Part shown: positions 7,744 through 17,630 of the stretch, piece after piece
Layout: each line of letters starts with the position of its first letter
How positions within the stretch are numbered: position 1 is the stretch's first letter
Assembly: GCA_028223395.1 (NCBI GenBank)
Contig: JAOIUG010000010.1
Span: 1-46,790 of the forward strand
Length of the DNA stretch: 46,790 nt
Reading direction: 5' to 3'
From: Shewanella sp.
GTDB lineage: Bacteria; Pseudomonadota; Gammaproteobacteria; Enterobacterales; Shewanellaceae
Program-made: the position numbers and the translations under genes
Notes under the pieces: model-generated
Told to the model about the DNA's origin: nothing
Seen by the model: the letters and a program-made list of their open reading frames with translations, nothing else
Databases searched by the model: none

Positions 7744-8782
7744 GACATTCGCAGAAGGGCAAGTGGCCACTTCAGGCTTTAAAGTTGAGGAACTCAGCGG
7801 CATTGAAAAAACCGCCATTTTACTATTGAGTCTCAGTGAAAGTGATGCCGCTTCTGTTTTAAAGCACTTAGAGCCAAAACAAGTGCAAAAAGTGGGCATG
7901 GCGATGGCCGCGATGGAAGAGTTTGGCCAAGAAAAAGTGATTGGCGTTCATAAATTATTTTTAGATGAAATCCAGAAATACTCTTCCATTGGCTTTAACA
8001 GCGAAGAGTTTGTCCGCAAAGCGCTCACTGCTGCACTGGGCGAAGACAAAGCCGGTAATCTCATCGAGCAGATCATCATGGGCAGCGGCGCAAAAGGGCT
8101 AGATTCATTAAAGTGGATGGATGCAAGGCAAGTGGCCACTATTATTCAAAATGAACACCCGCAGATCCAAACGATTGTCCTGTCGTATTTAGAGCCTGAT
8201 CAAGCCGCAGAGATTTTTGCACAATTTCCTGAAAATACCCGTTTAGATCTCATGATGCGGATCGCGAATTTAGAGGAAGTGCAACCCGCGGCGTTGCAAG
8301 AACTTAACGACATCATGGAGAAACAGTTTGCAGGCCAAGGAGGCGCACAAGCTGCCAAGATGGGCGGCTTAAAAGCGGCAGCCAACATTATGAACTATCT
8401 CGATACCGGTGTAGAAAGCCAGCTGATGGAAACCATGCGTGGCTCGGATGAAGAAATGGCGCAGCAAATTCAAGATCTCATGTTTGTATTTGAAAACTTA
8501 GCCGACATGGACGACAGCGGTATTCAGGTATTACTCAGAGAAGTGCAACAAGATGTGCTGATGAAAGCGCTCAAAGGCACCGATGATCAATTGAAAGAGA
8601 AGCTGCTTAAAAACATGTCTAAACGGGCAGCAGAATTACTACGTGATGACTTAGAGGCCATGGGGCCGATAAGGATCAGCGAAGTTGAAGTGGCACAAAA
8701 AGAGATATTATCAATCGCACGTCGCCTCAGTGAAAGCGGTGAATTGGCGCTGGGCAGCGGCGCCAGTGAAGAGTTCTTATAA
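7733..8782 (+). CDS. fliG: FliG motor switch/torque protein
   Basis: FliG (349 residues, normal length) is the C-ring protein that contacts FliF at its N-terminus and the stators at its C-terminus. The N-terminal SGIEKTAILLLSLSE, the middle-domain EHPQ motif (NEHPQIQTIVLSYL) and the C-terminal charged torque helix (LLREVQQDVLMKALKG, followed by MSKRAAELLRDDLEAMGP) are all intact. It starts within the last codons of fliF and its stop overlaps the fliH start by one base (TAATG). Confidence 0.95.
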   Translation: MTNKTFAEGQVATSGFKVEELSGIEKTAILLLSLSESDAASVLKHLEPKQVQKVGMAMAAMEEFGQEKVIGVHKLFLDEIQKYSSIGFNSEEFVRKALTAALGEDKAGNLIEQIIMGSGAKGLDSLKWMDARQVATIIQNEHPQIQTIVLSYLEPDQAAEIFAQFPENTRLDLMMRIANLEEVQPAALQELNDIMEKQFAGQGGAQAAKMGGLKAAANIMNYLDTGVESQLMETMRGSDEEMAQQIQDLMFVFENLADMDDSGIQVLLREVQQDVLMKALKGTDDQLKEKLLKNMSKRAAELLRDDLEAMGPIRISEVEVAQKEILSIARRLSESGELALGSGASEEFL

Positions 8783-9747
8783 TGTCAGAATCGACTCACA
8801 AACCCAAAGGGGCCACACTGAACACCACCGATGAGTTTGGTCATTGGGATCTCCCCGAGATCAGCGAAAAGAATGAAGATGCGGCGTTAAATATGTTTGG
8901 CCGCGGCACCTTGAATAAACAGGTTGAAACCGTCGTTGAAGCGACGCCTGTTTTACCGCCCACGTTAAGTGAAATTGAAGATATTCGTGCGCACGCTGAA
9001 CAAGAAGGCTTTAGTCAAGGCCACAAAAAAGGCCATGCGAGCGGACTGGAAAAAGGGCGCTTAACAGGCCTTGAACAAGGCCACAGTGAAGGATTTGAGC
9101 AAGGTAAAGAGCAAGGCTATGAAGCAGGGCTACTGGCGGCCAATGACATGTTAAAACGCTTTGAAACATTACTCGAGCAATTTGAGCAGCCGTTAAATAT
9201 ACTGGATCTTGAAATAGAAAAAGCACTATTATCCACGAGTATGAGTCTTGCAAAAAGTGTTATTGGTCATGAGCTTAAAACACATCCTGAACATATTTTG
9301 AGTGCGTTACGCCAAGGTATTGACGCGTTGCCGATAAAGAAGCAACAAGTCAACATTCGGGTGACTCCAGCTGACGAAACACTGATCTCCAGCTTATACA
9401 GCGCTGCACAGCTGACGCGAAATCGCTGGGATCTTGAAGCCGATCCGAGTTTGTCTGCTGGAGATTGTGTGATCACTAGCGGCCGCAGTCATATCGACAT
9501 GACTGTTGAGTCACGCATTGAGCACGTTTTTTTTGAGTTAGTGAAAACAGAGCAAGATTTACTGTTACAGCAAGAGCAACAGCAAGATGCGTTGTTCAAT
9601 CAGCAGGCCAATCGCGCGGCAGTGACGGCGGACAGTGAAGCAACCCCGTCGACGCACACCTCCACGCAGGCAGATAAGCAACCCGCTCAACAATCCGACT
9701 TTGTTACTGAAGGTGAACATGCCGACACGCTCACACCGGTTACGTAA
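8782..9747 (+). CDS. fliH: FliH export ATPase regulator with extended GxxxG repeat
   Basis: FliH binds FliI and FliN and tethers the export ATPase at the C ring. This version has 321 residues, longer than the roughly 230-260 common in enterics. A GxxxG repeat holds eleven glycines at strict four-residue spacing (G76 to G116), a family hallmark. The C-terminal FliH/HrpE domain follows (about 130-260, with [17 protein letters not shown]). The last 50 or so residues are a Gln/Thr/Ala-rich low-complexity tail. The end overlaps fliI by 29 bases, and part of the tail is encoded in that overlap. Confidence 0.92.
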   Translation: MSESTHKPKGATLNTTDEFGHWDLPEISEKNEDAALNMFGRGTLNKQVETVVEATPVLPPTLSEIEDIRAHAEQEGFSQGHKKGHASGLEKGRLTGLEQGHSEGFEQGKEQGYEAGLLAANDMLKRFETLLEQFEQPLNILDLEIEKALLSTSMSLAKSVIGHELKTHPEHILSALRQGIDALPIKKQQVNIRVTPADETLISSLYSAAQLTRNRWDLEADPSLSAGDCVITSGRSHIDMTVESRIEHVFFELVKTEQDLLLQQEQQQDALFNQQANRAAVTADSEATPSTHTSTQADKQPAQQSDFVTEGEHADTLTPVT

Positions 9748-11059
9748 TAAACTGGCTCAACACCAGAAAAAAATCTGCCCATTGATGGTCGAAGCCAGTG
9801 GACAGCTTGTCCGCGTGGTCGGCTTAACACTGGAAGCCAGTGGATGCCGAGCGGCAGTGGGTAGTCTTTGCTCAATTGAAACGTTGTCAGGAAACTTAGT
9901 GGCAGAAGTTATCGGCTTTGACGATCAACTGCTGTATTTAATGCCCATCGAAGAGCTCAGTGGCGTGTTACCTGGCGCAAAAGTGACGCCGCTTGGGCAG
10001 CAATCAGGGCTCAGTGTTGGCTTGGCTTTATTAGGCAGAGTGCTTGATGGCAGCGGGCAACCTATTGATGGATTAGGTCATTTACAAACAGATCAAAAAG
10101 CCCCTACGCACGCCCCAGCGATTAACCCGCTGGCTCGGCGGGCGATCAGTGAACCTTTAGATGTCGGAGTGCGCGCCATCAACGCCATGTTAACCGTCGG
10201 AAAAGGGCAGCGAATGGGCTTGTTTGCAGGTTCGGGCGTCGGTAAAAGTGTGCTGTTAGGCATGATGACACGTGGTACCACCGCTGACATTATTGTGGTG
10301 GGTTTGGTCGGTGAACGTGGCCGAGAAGTGAAAGAGTTTATTGAAGAAATTCTAGGCCCAGAAGGCCGCGCTCGCGCTGTGGTGGTGGCCGCGCCGGCTG
10401 ACACCTCGCCATTAATGCGACTAAGGGCATGCGAAACCTCAACTCGCATTGCAGAATACTTTCGTGACATGGGTTATAACGTCTTATTATTGATGGATAG
10501 CTTGACTCGCTATGCCCAAGCGCAACGTGAAATTGCATTGGCCGTTGGCGAACCACCCGCAACAAAAGGTTATCCGCCTTCGGTATTTGCAAAGTTGCCC
10601 AAGTTAGTTGAGCGGGCGGGTAATGGTGGCGGTAAACAAGGCTCTATTACAGCATTTTACACGGTATTGACTGAAGGTGATGATCTGCAAGATCCTATTG
10701 CCGATGCCTCACGTGCGATCCTCGACGGTCATATCGTATTGTCTCGAGCGTTGGCTGATTCAGGTCATTATCCTGCGATTGATATCGAAGCCTCGATTAG
10801 TCGAGTCGCGCCGATGGTGATTAGCACTGAGCATCTAGAAGCGATGCGACGAGTGAAGCAAGTTTATTCTTTATATCAACAAAATAAAGACTTGATCTCC
10901 ATTGGTGCTTATACACAAGGCAGCGATCCGCGTATTGATAATGCCATGCGCTTGCAACCTGCGATGAATGCGTTTTTACGTCAAACGATGAAAGATGCCA
11001 TTACTTTTGATAGCAGCGCCTTAATGTTAAGTCAGTTAGGTGCACAGTGTCAGGTGTAA
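9719..11059 (+). CDS. fliI: FliI flagellar export ATPase
   Basis: This 446-residue F1-beta-like ATPase energises unfolding and entry of export substrates. Walker A AGSGVGKS is at about 170-177, followed by [14 protein letters not shown], Walker [19 protein letters not shown], and the type III ATPase signature [22 protein letters not shown] chose ATG 9719 ([12 protein letters not shown]) because GAAGGTG sits just before it and the length then matches the family. A start further upstream would add 28 residues that read as the out-of-frame shadow of the fliH tail. Confidence 0.94.
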   Translation: MPTRSHRLRNKLAQHQKKICPLMVEASGQLVRVVGLTLEASGCRAAVGSLCSIETLSGNLVAEVIGFDDQLLYLMPIEELSGVLPGAKVTPLGQQSGLSVGLALLGRVLDGSGQPIDGLGHLQTDQKAPTHAPAINPLARRAISEPLDVGVRAINAMLTVGKGQRMGLFAGSGVGKSVLLGMMTRGTTADIIVVGLVGERGREVKEFIEEILGPEGRARAVVVAAPADTSPLMRLRACETSTRIAEYFRDMGYNVLLLMDSLTRYAQAQREIALAVGEPPATKGYPPSVFAKLPKLVERAGNGGGKQGSITAFYTVLTEGDDLQDPIADASRAILDGHIVLSRALADSGHYPAIDIEASISRVAPMVISTEHLEAMRRVKQVYSLYQQNKDLISIGAYTQGSDPRIDNAMRLQPAMNAFLRQTMKDAITFDSSALMLSQLGAQCQV

Positions 11060-11086
11060 CATTACTGCTAAGTGAGCGACAAATAA

Positions 11087-11533
11087 ATGGCTAAATCCGA
11101 TCCGTTATTAACGGTACTTAAATTAAATAAAGACGCTGAAGAGCAAGCCTCATTGCAAGTACGTTCAGCGCAGTTAGCATTGCAAAAACAGCAAAATCAA
11201 TTGGATGCGCTGCAAAATTACCGCTTAGATTACATGAAGCAGATGGAGCAGCAACAGGGTCAAAATATTAGCGCTAGTCACTATCATCAGTTTCATCAGT
11301 TTGTGCGACAAATTGATGCTGCCATTGTGCAACAGGTCAATTCCGTGCAAGAAGCCAGTAAACAGCAACAATATCGGCAGATTAACTGGCAAGAAAAGCA
11401 GCAGAAACGTAAAGCAGTTGAGTTGTTATTAGCAAATAAAGCAGAAAAAGCCCAGTTACTTGAACAACGTAAAGAGCAAAAATTGGTTGATGAATTCGCA
11501 TCACAACAGTTTTATCGACAATCCCGCCGCTAG
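11087..11533 (+). CDS. fliJ: FliJ export chaperone/ATPase stalk
   Basis: This 148-residue, Gln/Lys-rich, almost wholly coiled-coil protein has the family's usual length. FliJ is the gamma-subunit-like stalk of the FliI hexamer and contacts FlhA. Sequence identity is weak in this family. The call rests on the long heptad pattern (LALQKQQNQLDALQNYRLDYMKQM at about residues 30-53 and the ELLLANKAEKAQLLEQRKEQ stretch) and on the position directly after fliI. Confidence 0.88.
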   Translation: MAKSDPLLTVLKLNKDAEEQASLQVRSAQLALQKQQNQLDALQNYRLDYMKQMEQQQGQNISASHYHQFHQFVRQIDAAIVQQVNSVQEASKQQQYRQINWQEKQQKRKAVELLLANKAEKAQLLEQRKEQKLVDEFASQQFYRQSRR

Positions 11534-11603
11534 ATCTTATTTCTACCTCATCTTGTTTGTTGGCATCATAATTGCTTTGTTTTTATAACAGATGATTGAG
11601 TGA

Positions 11604-11630
11604 TGAATAATGGCCATCGTTGGCCGATAT
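11604..11630 (+). promoter_or_regulatory. Candidate sigma-28 promoter upstream of fliK
   Basis: TGAA (11604-11607), then 15 bases, then GCCGATAT (11623-11630). This differs by one base in each box from the FliA consensus TAAA-N15-GCCGATAA. It lies 63 bases before fliK in the only sizeable gap (159 bp) in this operon. The match is suggestive only. Confidence 0.35.
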
Positions 11631-11692
11631 TTTGACAGTCACTCTCATTATTGATGCGCTTTTATTTAAGGTCACGCTGACGGAGATGTTTA

Positions 11693-13153
11693 ATGCAGCA
11701 ATTAATTCATACACTATTTACGCGTGTTGATGGCGCCGCGACGCACTCATCAATGCTCAGTCAACCTGAATTGATCGCTGACAATGATGATTTTTCTGCA
11801 GCCTTAGACAAAGCAAGCCAAGCAGAGACTACTGTTGAGACGCAAAGTGACGCGGTTGAACCTCAGCAGCGTACTGATGCAGAACAAGGCGTTGCAGACG
11901 CCGAGCGCGATGAGGTCAGCCAAGTATTGGCACAAATTCAGTTAGCACAAAGTCAATCTGCAGAAACTTTCAATGAGAATGCGAAAGACGCACAAGCAGG
12001 CATAGAAGCAGACACAGAAATAGGCACGGAAATAAGCACAGAAATAGACACACGCGCGACTCTGACTGACGGTGAAAACTTGCCGTTAGGGCAAAATCAA
12101 AATCAAAACCAAAACCAAAGCCAAAATCAAAATCAAAACCAAAGCCAAAGTCAAAGCCAAAAAGGTGAACCGCTGTCTTTAAGCAATGTGACCTTAGGCA
12201 AACAGCCTCACGCTGACGCTGCATTATCTGGGGTGGTGACCCACGCGCCAGTGCATCAAAGCAGTGATGTTGACTCGAGCCTTGCTCAGCAGCATCGCAA
12301 CAACGGCATAGGTGTATCCTTGCAGGCAGCACCGAATACCCCGGGACAGGTAAATCCAGAGGCAGCCAATCATGCCGGCCAAGCAAGGGCGGAGGTTATT
12401 ACGCGCACAGCCGATGTAGTTGACGCTAATATGGCTAACAATATCACGCCGCAAGAGGGCGTCGATGGCAATAAGGATAAACATATGGCTCCGGGGCTTA
12501 ATGCCACTGTAGAGTCATTAAAAGCGGCAGATCTGAGCGTCAAATTATCACCTATCCAACAGGGACTTACTGCGGGCTTGGACAGCGGTGCGAGTTCGGA
12601 CGCTTTATCAGCGCTTGAGAGTAAAAGTGTTTCAGCGGGGCAGTCTGAGTCAATTGGGGCGCAGAGCCTCACTCGTGCAGAACCGCAGCAGATCCAATTG
12701 GCATTGAAACAATATGGCGATCAAGCAAGTCAAATGCAAGCGATGATCCAGCGTTTTTCACCGGTAATGAAACAACAATTGATCACTATGGTCAGCCAAG
12801 GGATCCAGCAAGCAGAGATCAGGCTTGATCCTGCAGAACTGGGCAGCATGATAGTACGGATCCAAGTGCAGGGCGACAGCACACAAGTGCAGTTTCAAGT
12901 CGCTCAAGCACAAACTCGCGAGCTGGTTGAGCAAGCGCTGCCACGACTTCGCGATATGTTAGCGGAGCAAGGAATGCAACTGACAGAGGGACAAGTGTCG
13001 CAAGATCACCGTGGTGGAGACTCATCAGCGCAGCAACAAGGTGACGCGCAAGGTCAATATCTTGCTGAAATGGATGATTTTTCAGCAGAAGAGCCATTGA
13101 TAGACACAAATCAGGTCACAAGTACTGTTTCAGCTATAGATTATTATGCATAA
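11693..13153 (+). CDS. fliK: FliK hook-length control protein
   Basis: FliK (486 residues) is the secreted ruler that signals FlhB to switch export from hook to filament substrates. The N-terminal two thirds are low in hydrophobics and rich in Gln, Ala, Ser and Glu, with a 24-residue Gln-Asn/Gln-Ser run at about 134-157. The C-terminal hook-length domain (about 330-440) is intact, with ALKQYGDQASQMQAM, EIRLDPAELGSMIVRIQVQG, then VQFQVAQAQTRELVEQALPRLRDML. ATG 11693 has ACGGAG at the proper distance. A second FliK-like gene is found at 32615-34216 on the other strand. Confidence 0.93.
   Translation: MQQLIHTLFTRVDGAATHSSMLSQPELIADNDDFSAALDKASQAETTVETQSDAVEPQQRTDAEQGVADAERDEVSQVLAQIQLAQSQSAETFNENAKDAQAGIEADTEIGTEISTEIDTRATLTDGENLPLGQNQNQNQNQSQNQNQNQSQSQSQKGEPLSLSNVTLGKQPHADAALSGVVTHAPVHQSSDVDSSLAQQHRNNGIGVSLQAAPNTPGQVNPEAANHAGQARAEVITRTADVVDANMANNITPQEGVDGNKDKHMAPGLNATVESLKAADLSVKLSPIQQGLTAGLDSGASSDALSALESKSVSAGQSESIGAQSLTRAEPQQIQLALKQYGDQASQMQAMIQRFSPVMKQQLITMVSQGIQQAEIRLDPAELGSMIVRIQVQGDSTQVQFQVAQAQTRELVEQALPRLRDMLAEQGMQLTEGQVSQDHRGGDSSAQQQGDAQGQYLAEMDDFSAEEPLIDTNQVTSTVSAIDYYA
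12092..12163 (+). repeat. Hexanucleotide CAAARY tandem repeat in fliK
   Basis: Eleven units of CAAAAT, CAAAAC, CAAAGC or CAAAGT, plus a twelfth CAAAAA, run without interruption. They encode alternating Gln-Asn and Gln-Ser. Because the unit is 6 bases, gain or loss of units keeps the frame and alters only the length of the FliK ruler region. Confidence 0.92.
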
Positions 13154-13234
13154 GCAGGTAACCTATAGCGCTGCGATAAAAAGAACAGAGTTTGGATCGT
13201 CAGTTAAAATAGATAAGACAAAATAGGGAAATCA

Positions 13235-13747
13235 ATGGCAGAAGAATCATTAGAGCTTAAAGTCAATGACAAGCCAAATAATCGCAAGCAGTTGATGCTT
13301 TTTGGCGCGATAGCCAGTGTGTTGATTTTAGTGATTGCGGCGACATTGTGGCGAGTATTGGCCCATGACGACGTCGCGGTCCCAGAGGATACTGCAATGC
13401 TCAGTATGGTGGCGATCTCAGATAGAAATGAAGCGTTTTACGCCGCCATGCCTCGGCCTTTTTTGTTTAATTTACCGGGCAATGGTCGCACTCGCTTGGT
13501 AGAGATCAAAGTGCAGTTAATGGTGCGTGGTAAAGACGATGATGTGTTGATTAAAAAGCATATCCCCTTAATTGAAGATGCGTTGTTAACCACATTCAGC
13601 GGTGCTGATGTGGATAAACTCAGTACGTTAGCTGGCAAAGATGAGCTAAGACTACTCGCTCTACTTAATGTGCAAAATACACTGCAAGCGATCGCAGGCC
13701 ATAAAGTGGTCGAGAAAATATTATTTACCGGCTTTGTGATGCAGTAA
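13235..13747 (+). CDS. fliL: FliL basal-body/stator-associated protein
   Basis: This 170-residue protein has a short cytoplasmic N-terminus and one transmembrane helix at about 21-41 (LMLFGAIASVLILVIAATLW). The periplasmic stomatin-like domain follows, with FYAAMPRPFLFNLPGNGRTRLVEIKVQLMVRG split around residues 67-100. FliL forms rings around stators in polar flagella and supports torque. AGGGA precedes ATG 13235. Gene order fliK-fliL-fliM is canonical. Confidence 0.92.
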   Translation: MAEESLELKVNDKPNNRKQLMLFGAIASVLILVIAATLWRVLAHDDVAVPEDTAMLSMVAISDRNEAFYAAMPRPFLFNLPGNGRTRLVEIKVQLMVRGKDDDVLIKKHIPLIEDALLTTFSGADVDKLSTLAGKDELRLLALLNVQNTLQAIAGHKVVEKILFTGFVMQ

Positions 13748-13800
13748 ATGTGCAGCGCTTTTTGTAAACCAAACGTTTGATATAGGCAAAAGGTCATATC

Positions 13801-14829
13801 GTGAGTGATTTATTAAGCCAAGACGAAATTGATGCGCTGTTACACGGTGTTGATGATGTTGAAGAAGATTTGCTTGAAGACAACGAGTTAGATGCTCGTA
13901 CGTATGACTTTTCGTCGCAAGATCGCATTGTTCGAGGGCGGATGCCCACGCTTGAGATTGTGAATGAGCGCTTTGCACGCCATTTACGGGTGAGCATGTT
14001 TAATATGATGCGCCGAGCGGCGGAAGTGTCAATTAATGGTGTGCAAATGCTTAAGTTTGGAGAATATGTTCACACCTTATTTGTGCCCACCAGTTTAAAT
14101 ATGGTGCGTTTTAGTCCGCTAAAAGGCACGGCACTGATCACGATGGAAGCCAGATTAGTCTTTATTTTAGTGGATAACTTTTTTGGCGGTGATGGGCGTT
14201 TTCATGCCAAAATTGAAGGTCGAGAGTTTACCCCAACAGAGCGTAGAATTGTGCAACTGTTGTTGAAAATCATTTTTGAAGATTATAAAGAGGCATGGGC
14301 GCCGGTGATGGATGTCGAGTTTGATTACCTCGACTCCGAAGTGAATCCAGCGATGGCGAATATTGTTAGCCCAACTGAAGTGGTCGTGGTCAGTTCTTTT
14401 CATATTGAGGTTGACGGCGGAGGAGGCGATTTTCATATCACGATGCCTTATTCCATGATAGAGCCTATCCGTGAATTACTGGACGCTGGCGTGCAAAGTG
14501 ATACTCAAGATACGGACATGCGTTGGTCACAGGCACTGCGCGATGAGATCATGGACGTCGACGTAGGCATTGATGCCACGGTGGTAGAGCATAAAGTGAC
14601 CTTGCGTGATGTGCTGGACTTTAAAGCCGGGGATGTGATTGAGGTTGAACTGCCCGAGCATATCATTTTAAAAGTGGAAGATTTACCCACTTATCGCTGT
14701 AAAATGGGCAAAACAAAAGATAATCTAGCATTAAAGATCTGCGAACAAATTCAAAGACCTGAAACGGTTAAATCAGAGTTACAGTTGGTGACACTTAAAA
14801 GTAAGTCACGCGAAGGTTCTCAATTATAA
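13801..14829 (+). CDS. fliM: FliM switch protein (CheY-P receptor)
   Basis: This 342-residue C-ring protein has the N-terminal CheY-P-binding peptide LSQDEIDALLHGV at residues 5-17. The middle CheC-like domain follows (FARHLRVSMFNMMRRAAEV; GGDGRFHAKIEGREFTPTERRI), then the C-terminal SpoA domain (about 250-325). GTG 13801 is the start. It should pair with fliN, 12 bases downstream, and with the CheY encoded at 24.1 kb. The N-terminal peptide closely resembles three repeats in CheA. Confidence 0.95.
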   Translation: MSDLLSQDEIDALLHGVDDVEEDLLEDNELDARTYDFSSQDRIVRGRMPTLEIVNERFARHLRVSMFNMMRRAAEVSINGVQMLKFGEYVHTLFVPTSLNMVRFSPLKGTALITMEARLVFILVDNFFGGDGRFHAKIEGREFTPTERRIVQLLLKIIFEDYKEAWAPVMDVEFDYLDSEVNPAMANIVSPTEVVVVSSFHIEVDGGGGDFHITMPYSMIEPIRELLDAGVQSDTQDTDMRWSQALRDEIMDVDVGIDATVVEHKVTLRDVLDFKAGDVIEVELPEHIILKVEDLPTYRCKMGKTKDNLALKICEQIQRPETVKSELQLVTLKSKSREGSQL

Positions 14830-14841
14830 AGGTGATACAAA

Positions 14842-15222
14842 ATGAGTACAGAAACCGGTGATGATTGGGCTGCTGCGATGGCAGAGCAAGCGATTGAAGA
14901 AGCACAAGCGGTTGAACTTGATGAGTTTAATAATGACGCCAAGCCACTCAATGAAGAGGAAGCTTCCAAGCTCGATGCGATCATGGATATTCCGGTCACT
15001 ATCTCGATGGAAGTGGGCCGTAGTTTTATTAATATCCGTAACTTACTGCAGCTGAACCAAGGTTCGGTTGTTGAGCTCGATCGCGTGGCGGGAGAGCCAT
15101 TAGATGTGATGGTTAATGGCACGCTTATCGCGCATGGCGAAGTAGTGGTGGTTAACGATAAATTTGGGATCCGTCTAACCGACGTTATTAGCCAAACAGA
15201 GCGTATTAAAAAACTGAAATAA
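14842..15222 (+). CDS. fliN: FliN switch protein
   Basis: This 126-residue protein has an acidic N-terminus (MSTETGDDWAAAMAEQAIEE) and a C-terminal SpoA domain from about residue 48 (MDIPVTISMEVGRSFINIRN; GSVVELDRVAGEPLDVMVNG; FGIRLTDVIS). FliN forms the base of the C ring with FliM and docks FliH. Length and motifs are typical. AAGG lies upstream of ATG 14842. Confidence 0.95.
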   Translation: MSTETGDDWAAAMAEQAIEEAQAVELDEFNNDAKPLNEEEASKLDAIMDIPVTISMEVGRSFINIRNLLQLNQGSVVELDRVAGEPLDVMVNGTLIAHGEVVVVNDKFGIRLTDVISQTERIKKLK

Positions 15223-15233
15223 AAGGATTTAGC

Positions 15234-15614
15234 ATGAGTATTCCGCTTATACTTACAAGCTTAGCCAGTGCCGCCGTCCCCGTTGAGGCTGCGGCCTCTT
15301 CTGCGCCCTCTACAGTGGCTACACTGACGAGCATGGTAGGCGGGCTGATTGTGGTATTACTGCTCATTTTTGTGTTGGCATATATCGTGAAACGGCTTAA
15401 CTTGGTGCCGAGCAGTCAAGGAGCGTTAAAAACAGTGGCGATGACATCGTTAGGGCAGAAAGAAAAACTGGTGCTAATCGATGTCGATGGCCAACAATAC
15501 CTGTTAGGTGTGACAGCGCAGCAAGTCAACCTTATCGATAAATTAGACACGCCGGTCGATGTTGCTGCAGAGTCATTTGCCAGTCGTTTACGTCAAGCGA
15601 AATCATCACAATGA
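15234..15614 (+). CDS. fliO: FliO export-gate assembly protein
   Basis: This 126-residue protein has a possible N-terminal signal-like stretch, then one strong transmembrane helix at about 33-53 ([19 protein letters not shown]), then a cytoplasmic domain ([35 protein letters not shown]). FliO helps FliP fold and form the gate. AAGGA precedes ATG 15234, and the stop overlaps the fliP start by 4 bases (ATGA). Confidence 0.92.
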   Translation: MSIPLILTSLASAAVPVEAAASSAPSTVATLTSMVGGLIVVLLLIFVLAYIVKRLNLVPSSQGALKTVAMTSLGQKEKLVLIDVDGQQYLLGVTAQQVNLIDKLDTPVDVAAESFASRLRQAKSSQ

Positions 15615-16360
15615 AGCAATGTTTCCTTTTTTTAGCGACGCTGCTCCTCGGCGTGATTTCTCCCAGCGTTTACGCTGATCCAGGCATATTACCGGCTGTT
15701 ACGGTGTCAACCGGGGCGGATGGCTCAACACAATATTCTGTGACCATGCAGATTTTGCTGTTGATGACCGCGTTGAGTTTTATTCCCGCCGCCGTAATTA
15801 TGTTGACCTCTTTTACCCGCATTATTGTGGTGTTATCTATCTTGCGCCAAGCCATTGGGTTACAACAAGCACCGTCCAATCAGATTTTAATTGGCATAAG
15901 TTTGTTTATGACATTTTTTATTATGTCGCCGGTATTTGATAAAATTTACGATCAAGCCGTTAAACCCTATATTGAACAAGGAATGCCTATCCAAGATGCA
16001 TTCAATACTGGCAAAGGGCCGCTGAAAGAGTTTATGTTGTCACAAACGCGCCTCACAGATCTCGACACTTTTATCGATATTTCAGGTTATCAGAACATTA
16101 ACAGCCCTGAAGATGCGCCGATGAGCGTGGTGATCCCTGCGTTTATCACCAGCGAACTCAAAACGGCCTTCCAAATTGGCTTTATGTTGTTTGTGCCATT
16201 TTTAGTTCTCGATCTGGTGGTCGCCAGTATTTTAATGGCAATGGGGATGATGATGTTGTCACCCATGATTGTGTCTTTGCCATTTAAAATCATGCTTTTT
16301 GTATTGGTGGACGGTTGGAGCTTAGTCATGGGCACATTGGCTAACAGCTTTGGTTTATAG
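15611..16360 (+). CDS. fliP: FliP export-gate membrane protein
   Basis: This 249-residue protein is a normal-length FliP with a cleavable signal peptide (about 1-22, ending SVYA). The conserved membrane helices and signature follow: [37 protein letters not shown], then [20 protein letters not shown], and [12 protein letters not shown]. FliP forms the FliPQR pore. It is coupled to fliO by a 4-base overlap. Confidence 0.96.
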   Translation: MKQCFLFLATLLLGVISPSVYADPGILPAVTVSTGADGSTQYSVTMQILLLMTALSFIPAAVIMLTSFTRIIVVLSILRQAIGLQQAPSNQILIGISLFMTFFIMSPVFDKIYDQAVKPYIEQGMPIQDAFNTGKGPLKEFMLSQTRLTDLDTFIDISGYQNINSPEDAPMSVVIPAFITSELKTAFQIGFMLFVPFLVLDLVVASILMAMGMMMLSPMIVSLPFKIMLFVLVDGWSLVMGTLANSFGL

Positions 16361-16435
16361 AGGCCTTATAGTGTTGATGTTGCAGTAAAATGCTCCGTCA
16401 AGCTCCGGTCTTAATCAACGTATATTGAGCGTGTA

Positions 16436-16705
16436 ATGACACCTGAAGCACTGATAGATATTTTTCGTGAAGCATTGGCGGTGATTGTGACTATCGTCTC
16501 GATGATCATTGTGCCTGGGCTGATAGTTGGGTTAATTGTGGCTGTTTTTCAAGCCGCTACGTCAATCAATGAACAAACATTGAGTTTTTTACCGCGCCTA
16601 CTGACAACATTATTAGGTTTGATGTTAATGGGGCATTTACTGGTGCAAACCATGATGGAATTTTTTATGCAGATGGTGAATATGATCCCGCAAGTTATTG
16701 GTTAA
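16436..16705 (+). CDS. fliQ: FliQ export-gate membrane protein
   Basis: This 89-residue protein has two transmembrane helices (about 15-38 and 50-75) and the family signature VGLIVAVFQAATSINEQTLSFLP. FliQ surrounds the FliPR core of the export gate. Its length is typical. It lies 75 bases after fliP. Confidence 0.95.
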   Translation: MTPEALIDIFREALAVIVTIVSMIIVPGLIVGLIVAVFQAATSINEQTLSFLPRLLTTLLGLMLMGHLLVQTMMEFFMQMVNMIPQVIG

Positions 16706-16769
16706 GTATGGCGACCTTTTCCAGCCTTTTTGTTATACACCCAAAAGCCAGCAACAGAGCCAACGAATA

Positions 16770-17570
16770 ATGGCTATCTTACTTGAGACAATCATGGGAG
16801 GGATCGCCGGCTACATTTGGCCGCTGACACGGATCTCCAGCATGTTTATGGTGATGGCGGTATTTGGCGCAACCACCACGCCATCGCGAGTGAGATTGTT
16901 GCTTTCTGTGGCTGTAACCGCCGCGGTTGTGCCAGTATTGCCACCGATGCCGACTATCGAATTATTATCATTGAGTGCGGTATTTGTGACATTTCAGCAG
17001 ATCATCATTGGGGTCTCAATGGGGTTTGCGACTTTAATGCTGATGCAAACTTTTGTGTTAACAGGGCAGATTATTGGTATGCAAACCAGCCTAGGTTTTG
17101 CTTCTATGATCGATCCCAGTTCTGGTCAGCAAACACCGGTCGTTGCCAATTTTTTCTTATTATTAACCACGTTGATTTTCCTTGCGGTTGATGGCCACTT
17201 GGTCATGATCAAAATGGTTGTGGCCAGCTTTGAGTCCATTCCGGTCGCCATGGAAGGGCTAAGCTTGAGCAGCTATCGATTATTTAGCGAGTTTGTTGGT
17301 TATATGTTTGGGGCGGCATTAACGATGTCGCTGTCGGCTATTGTGGCCTTGCTGACGATTAATTTGGCTTTTGGCGTGATGACACGGGCGTCCCCGCAGC
17401 TGAACATTTTTGCCATTGGTTTTCCGGTGACCATGGTCAGCGGGCTGTTTATTCTTTGGCTCACCTTAACGCCAATTATGTCTCATTTTGATGAAGTGTG
17501 GCGTGCTACCCAAATTTTACTGTGTAATGCATTGCAGCTGCAATGTGATCTAGATGGAGGATTAAATTAG
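16770..17570 (+). CDS. fliR: FliR export-gate membrane protein
   Basis: This 266-residue polytopic protein has about six hydrophobic segments and the FliR signatures WPLTRISSMFMVMAVFG, IIGVSMGFATLMLMQTFVLTGQIIGMQ and LGFASMIDPSSGQQTPVV split along residues 70-130. I place the start at ATG 16770 (MAILLETIMGG), which fits the family N-terminus. An in-frame TTG further upstream would add a non-conserved extension overlapping fliQ. The ribosome site is weak, so translation may be coupled to fliQ. Confidence 0.92.
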   Translation: MAILLETIMGGIAGYIWPLTRISSMFMVMAVFGATTTPSRVRLLLSVAVTAAVVPVLPPMPTIELLSLSAVFVTFQQIIIGVSMGFATLMLMQTFVLTGQIIGMQTSLGFASMIDPSSGQQTPVVANFFLLLTTLIFLAVDGHLVMIKMVVASFESIPVAMEGLSLSSYRLFSEFVGYMFGAALTMSLSAIVALLTINLAFGVMTRASPQLNIFAIGFPVTMVSGLFILWLTLTPIMSHFDEVWRATQILLCNALQLQCDLDGGLN

Positions 17571-17630
17571 TGGTTGTCTGCAGCGTATTGATTGCTGTAG
17601 CAGCTCGCTTAATAACGGAGGCGTGCTGTT

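Noticed and set aside
9007-9129. 12-base periodicity in fliH as a DNA repeat of interest
   Set aside because: It is explained by the known GxxxG repeat of FliH proteins; the DNA units are not near-identical.
11970-12386. A 138-codon minus-strand frame rich in Phe/Gly/Asp opposite fliK
   Set aside because: It arises from the hexanucleotide repeat read on the other strand; fliK is plainly the real gene.
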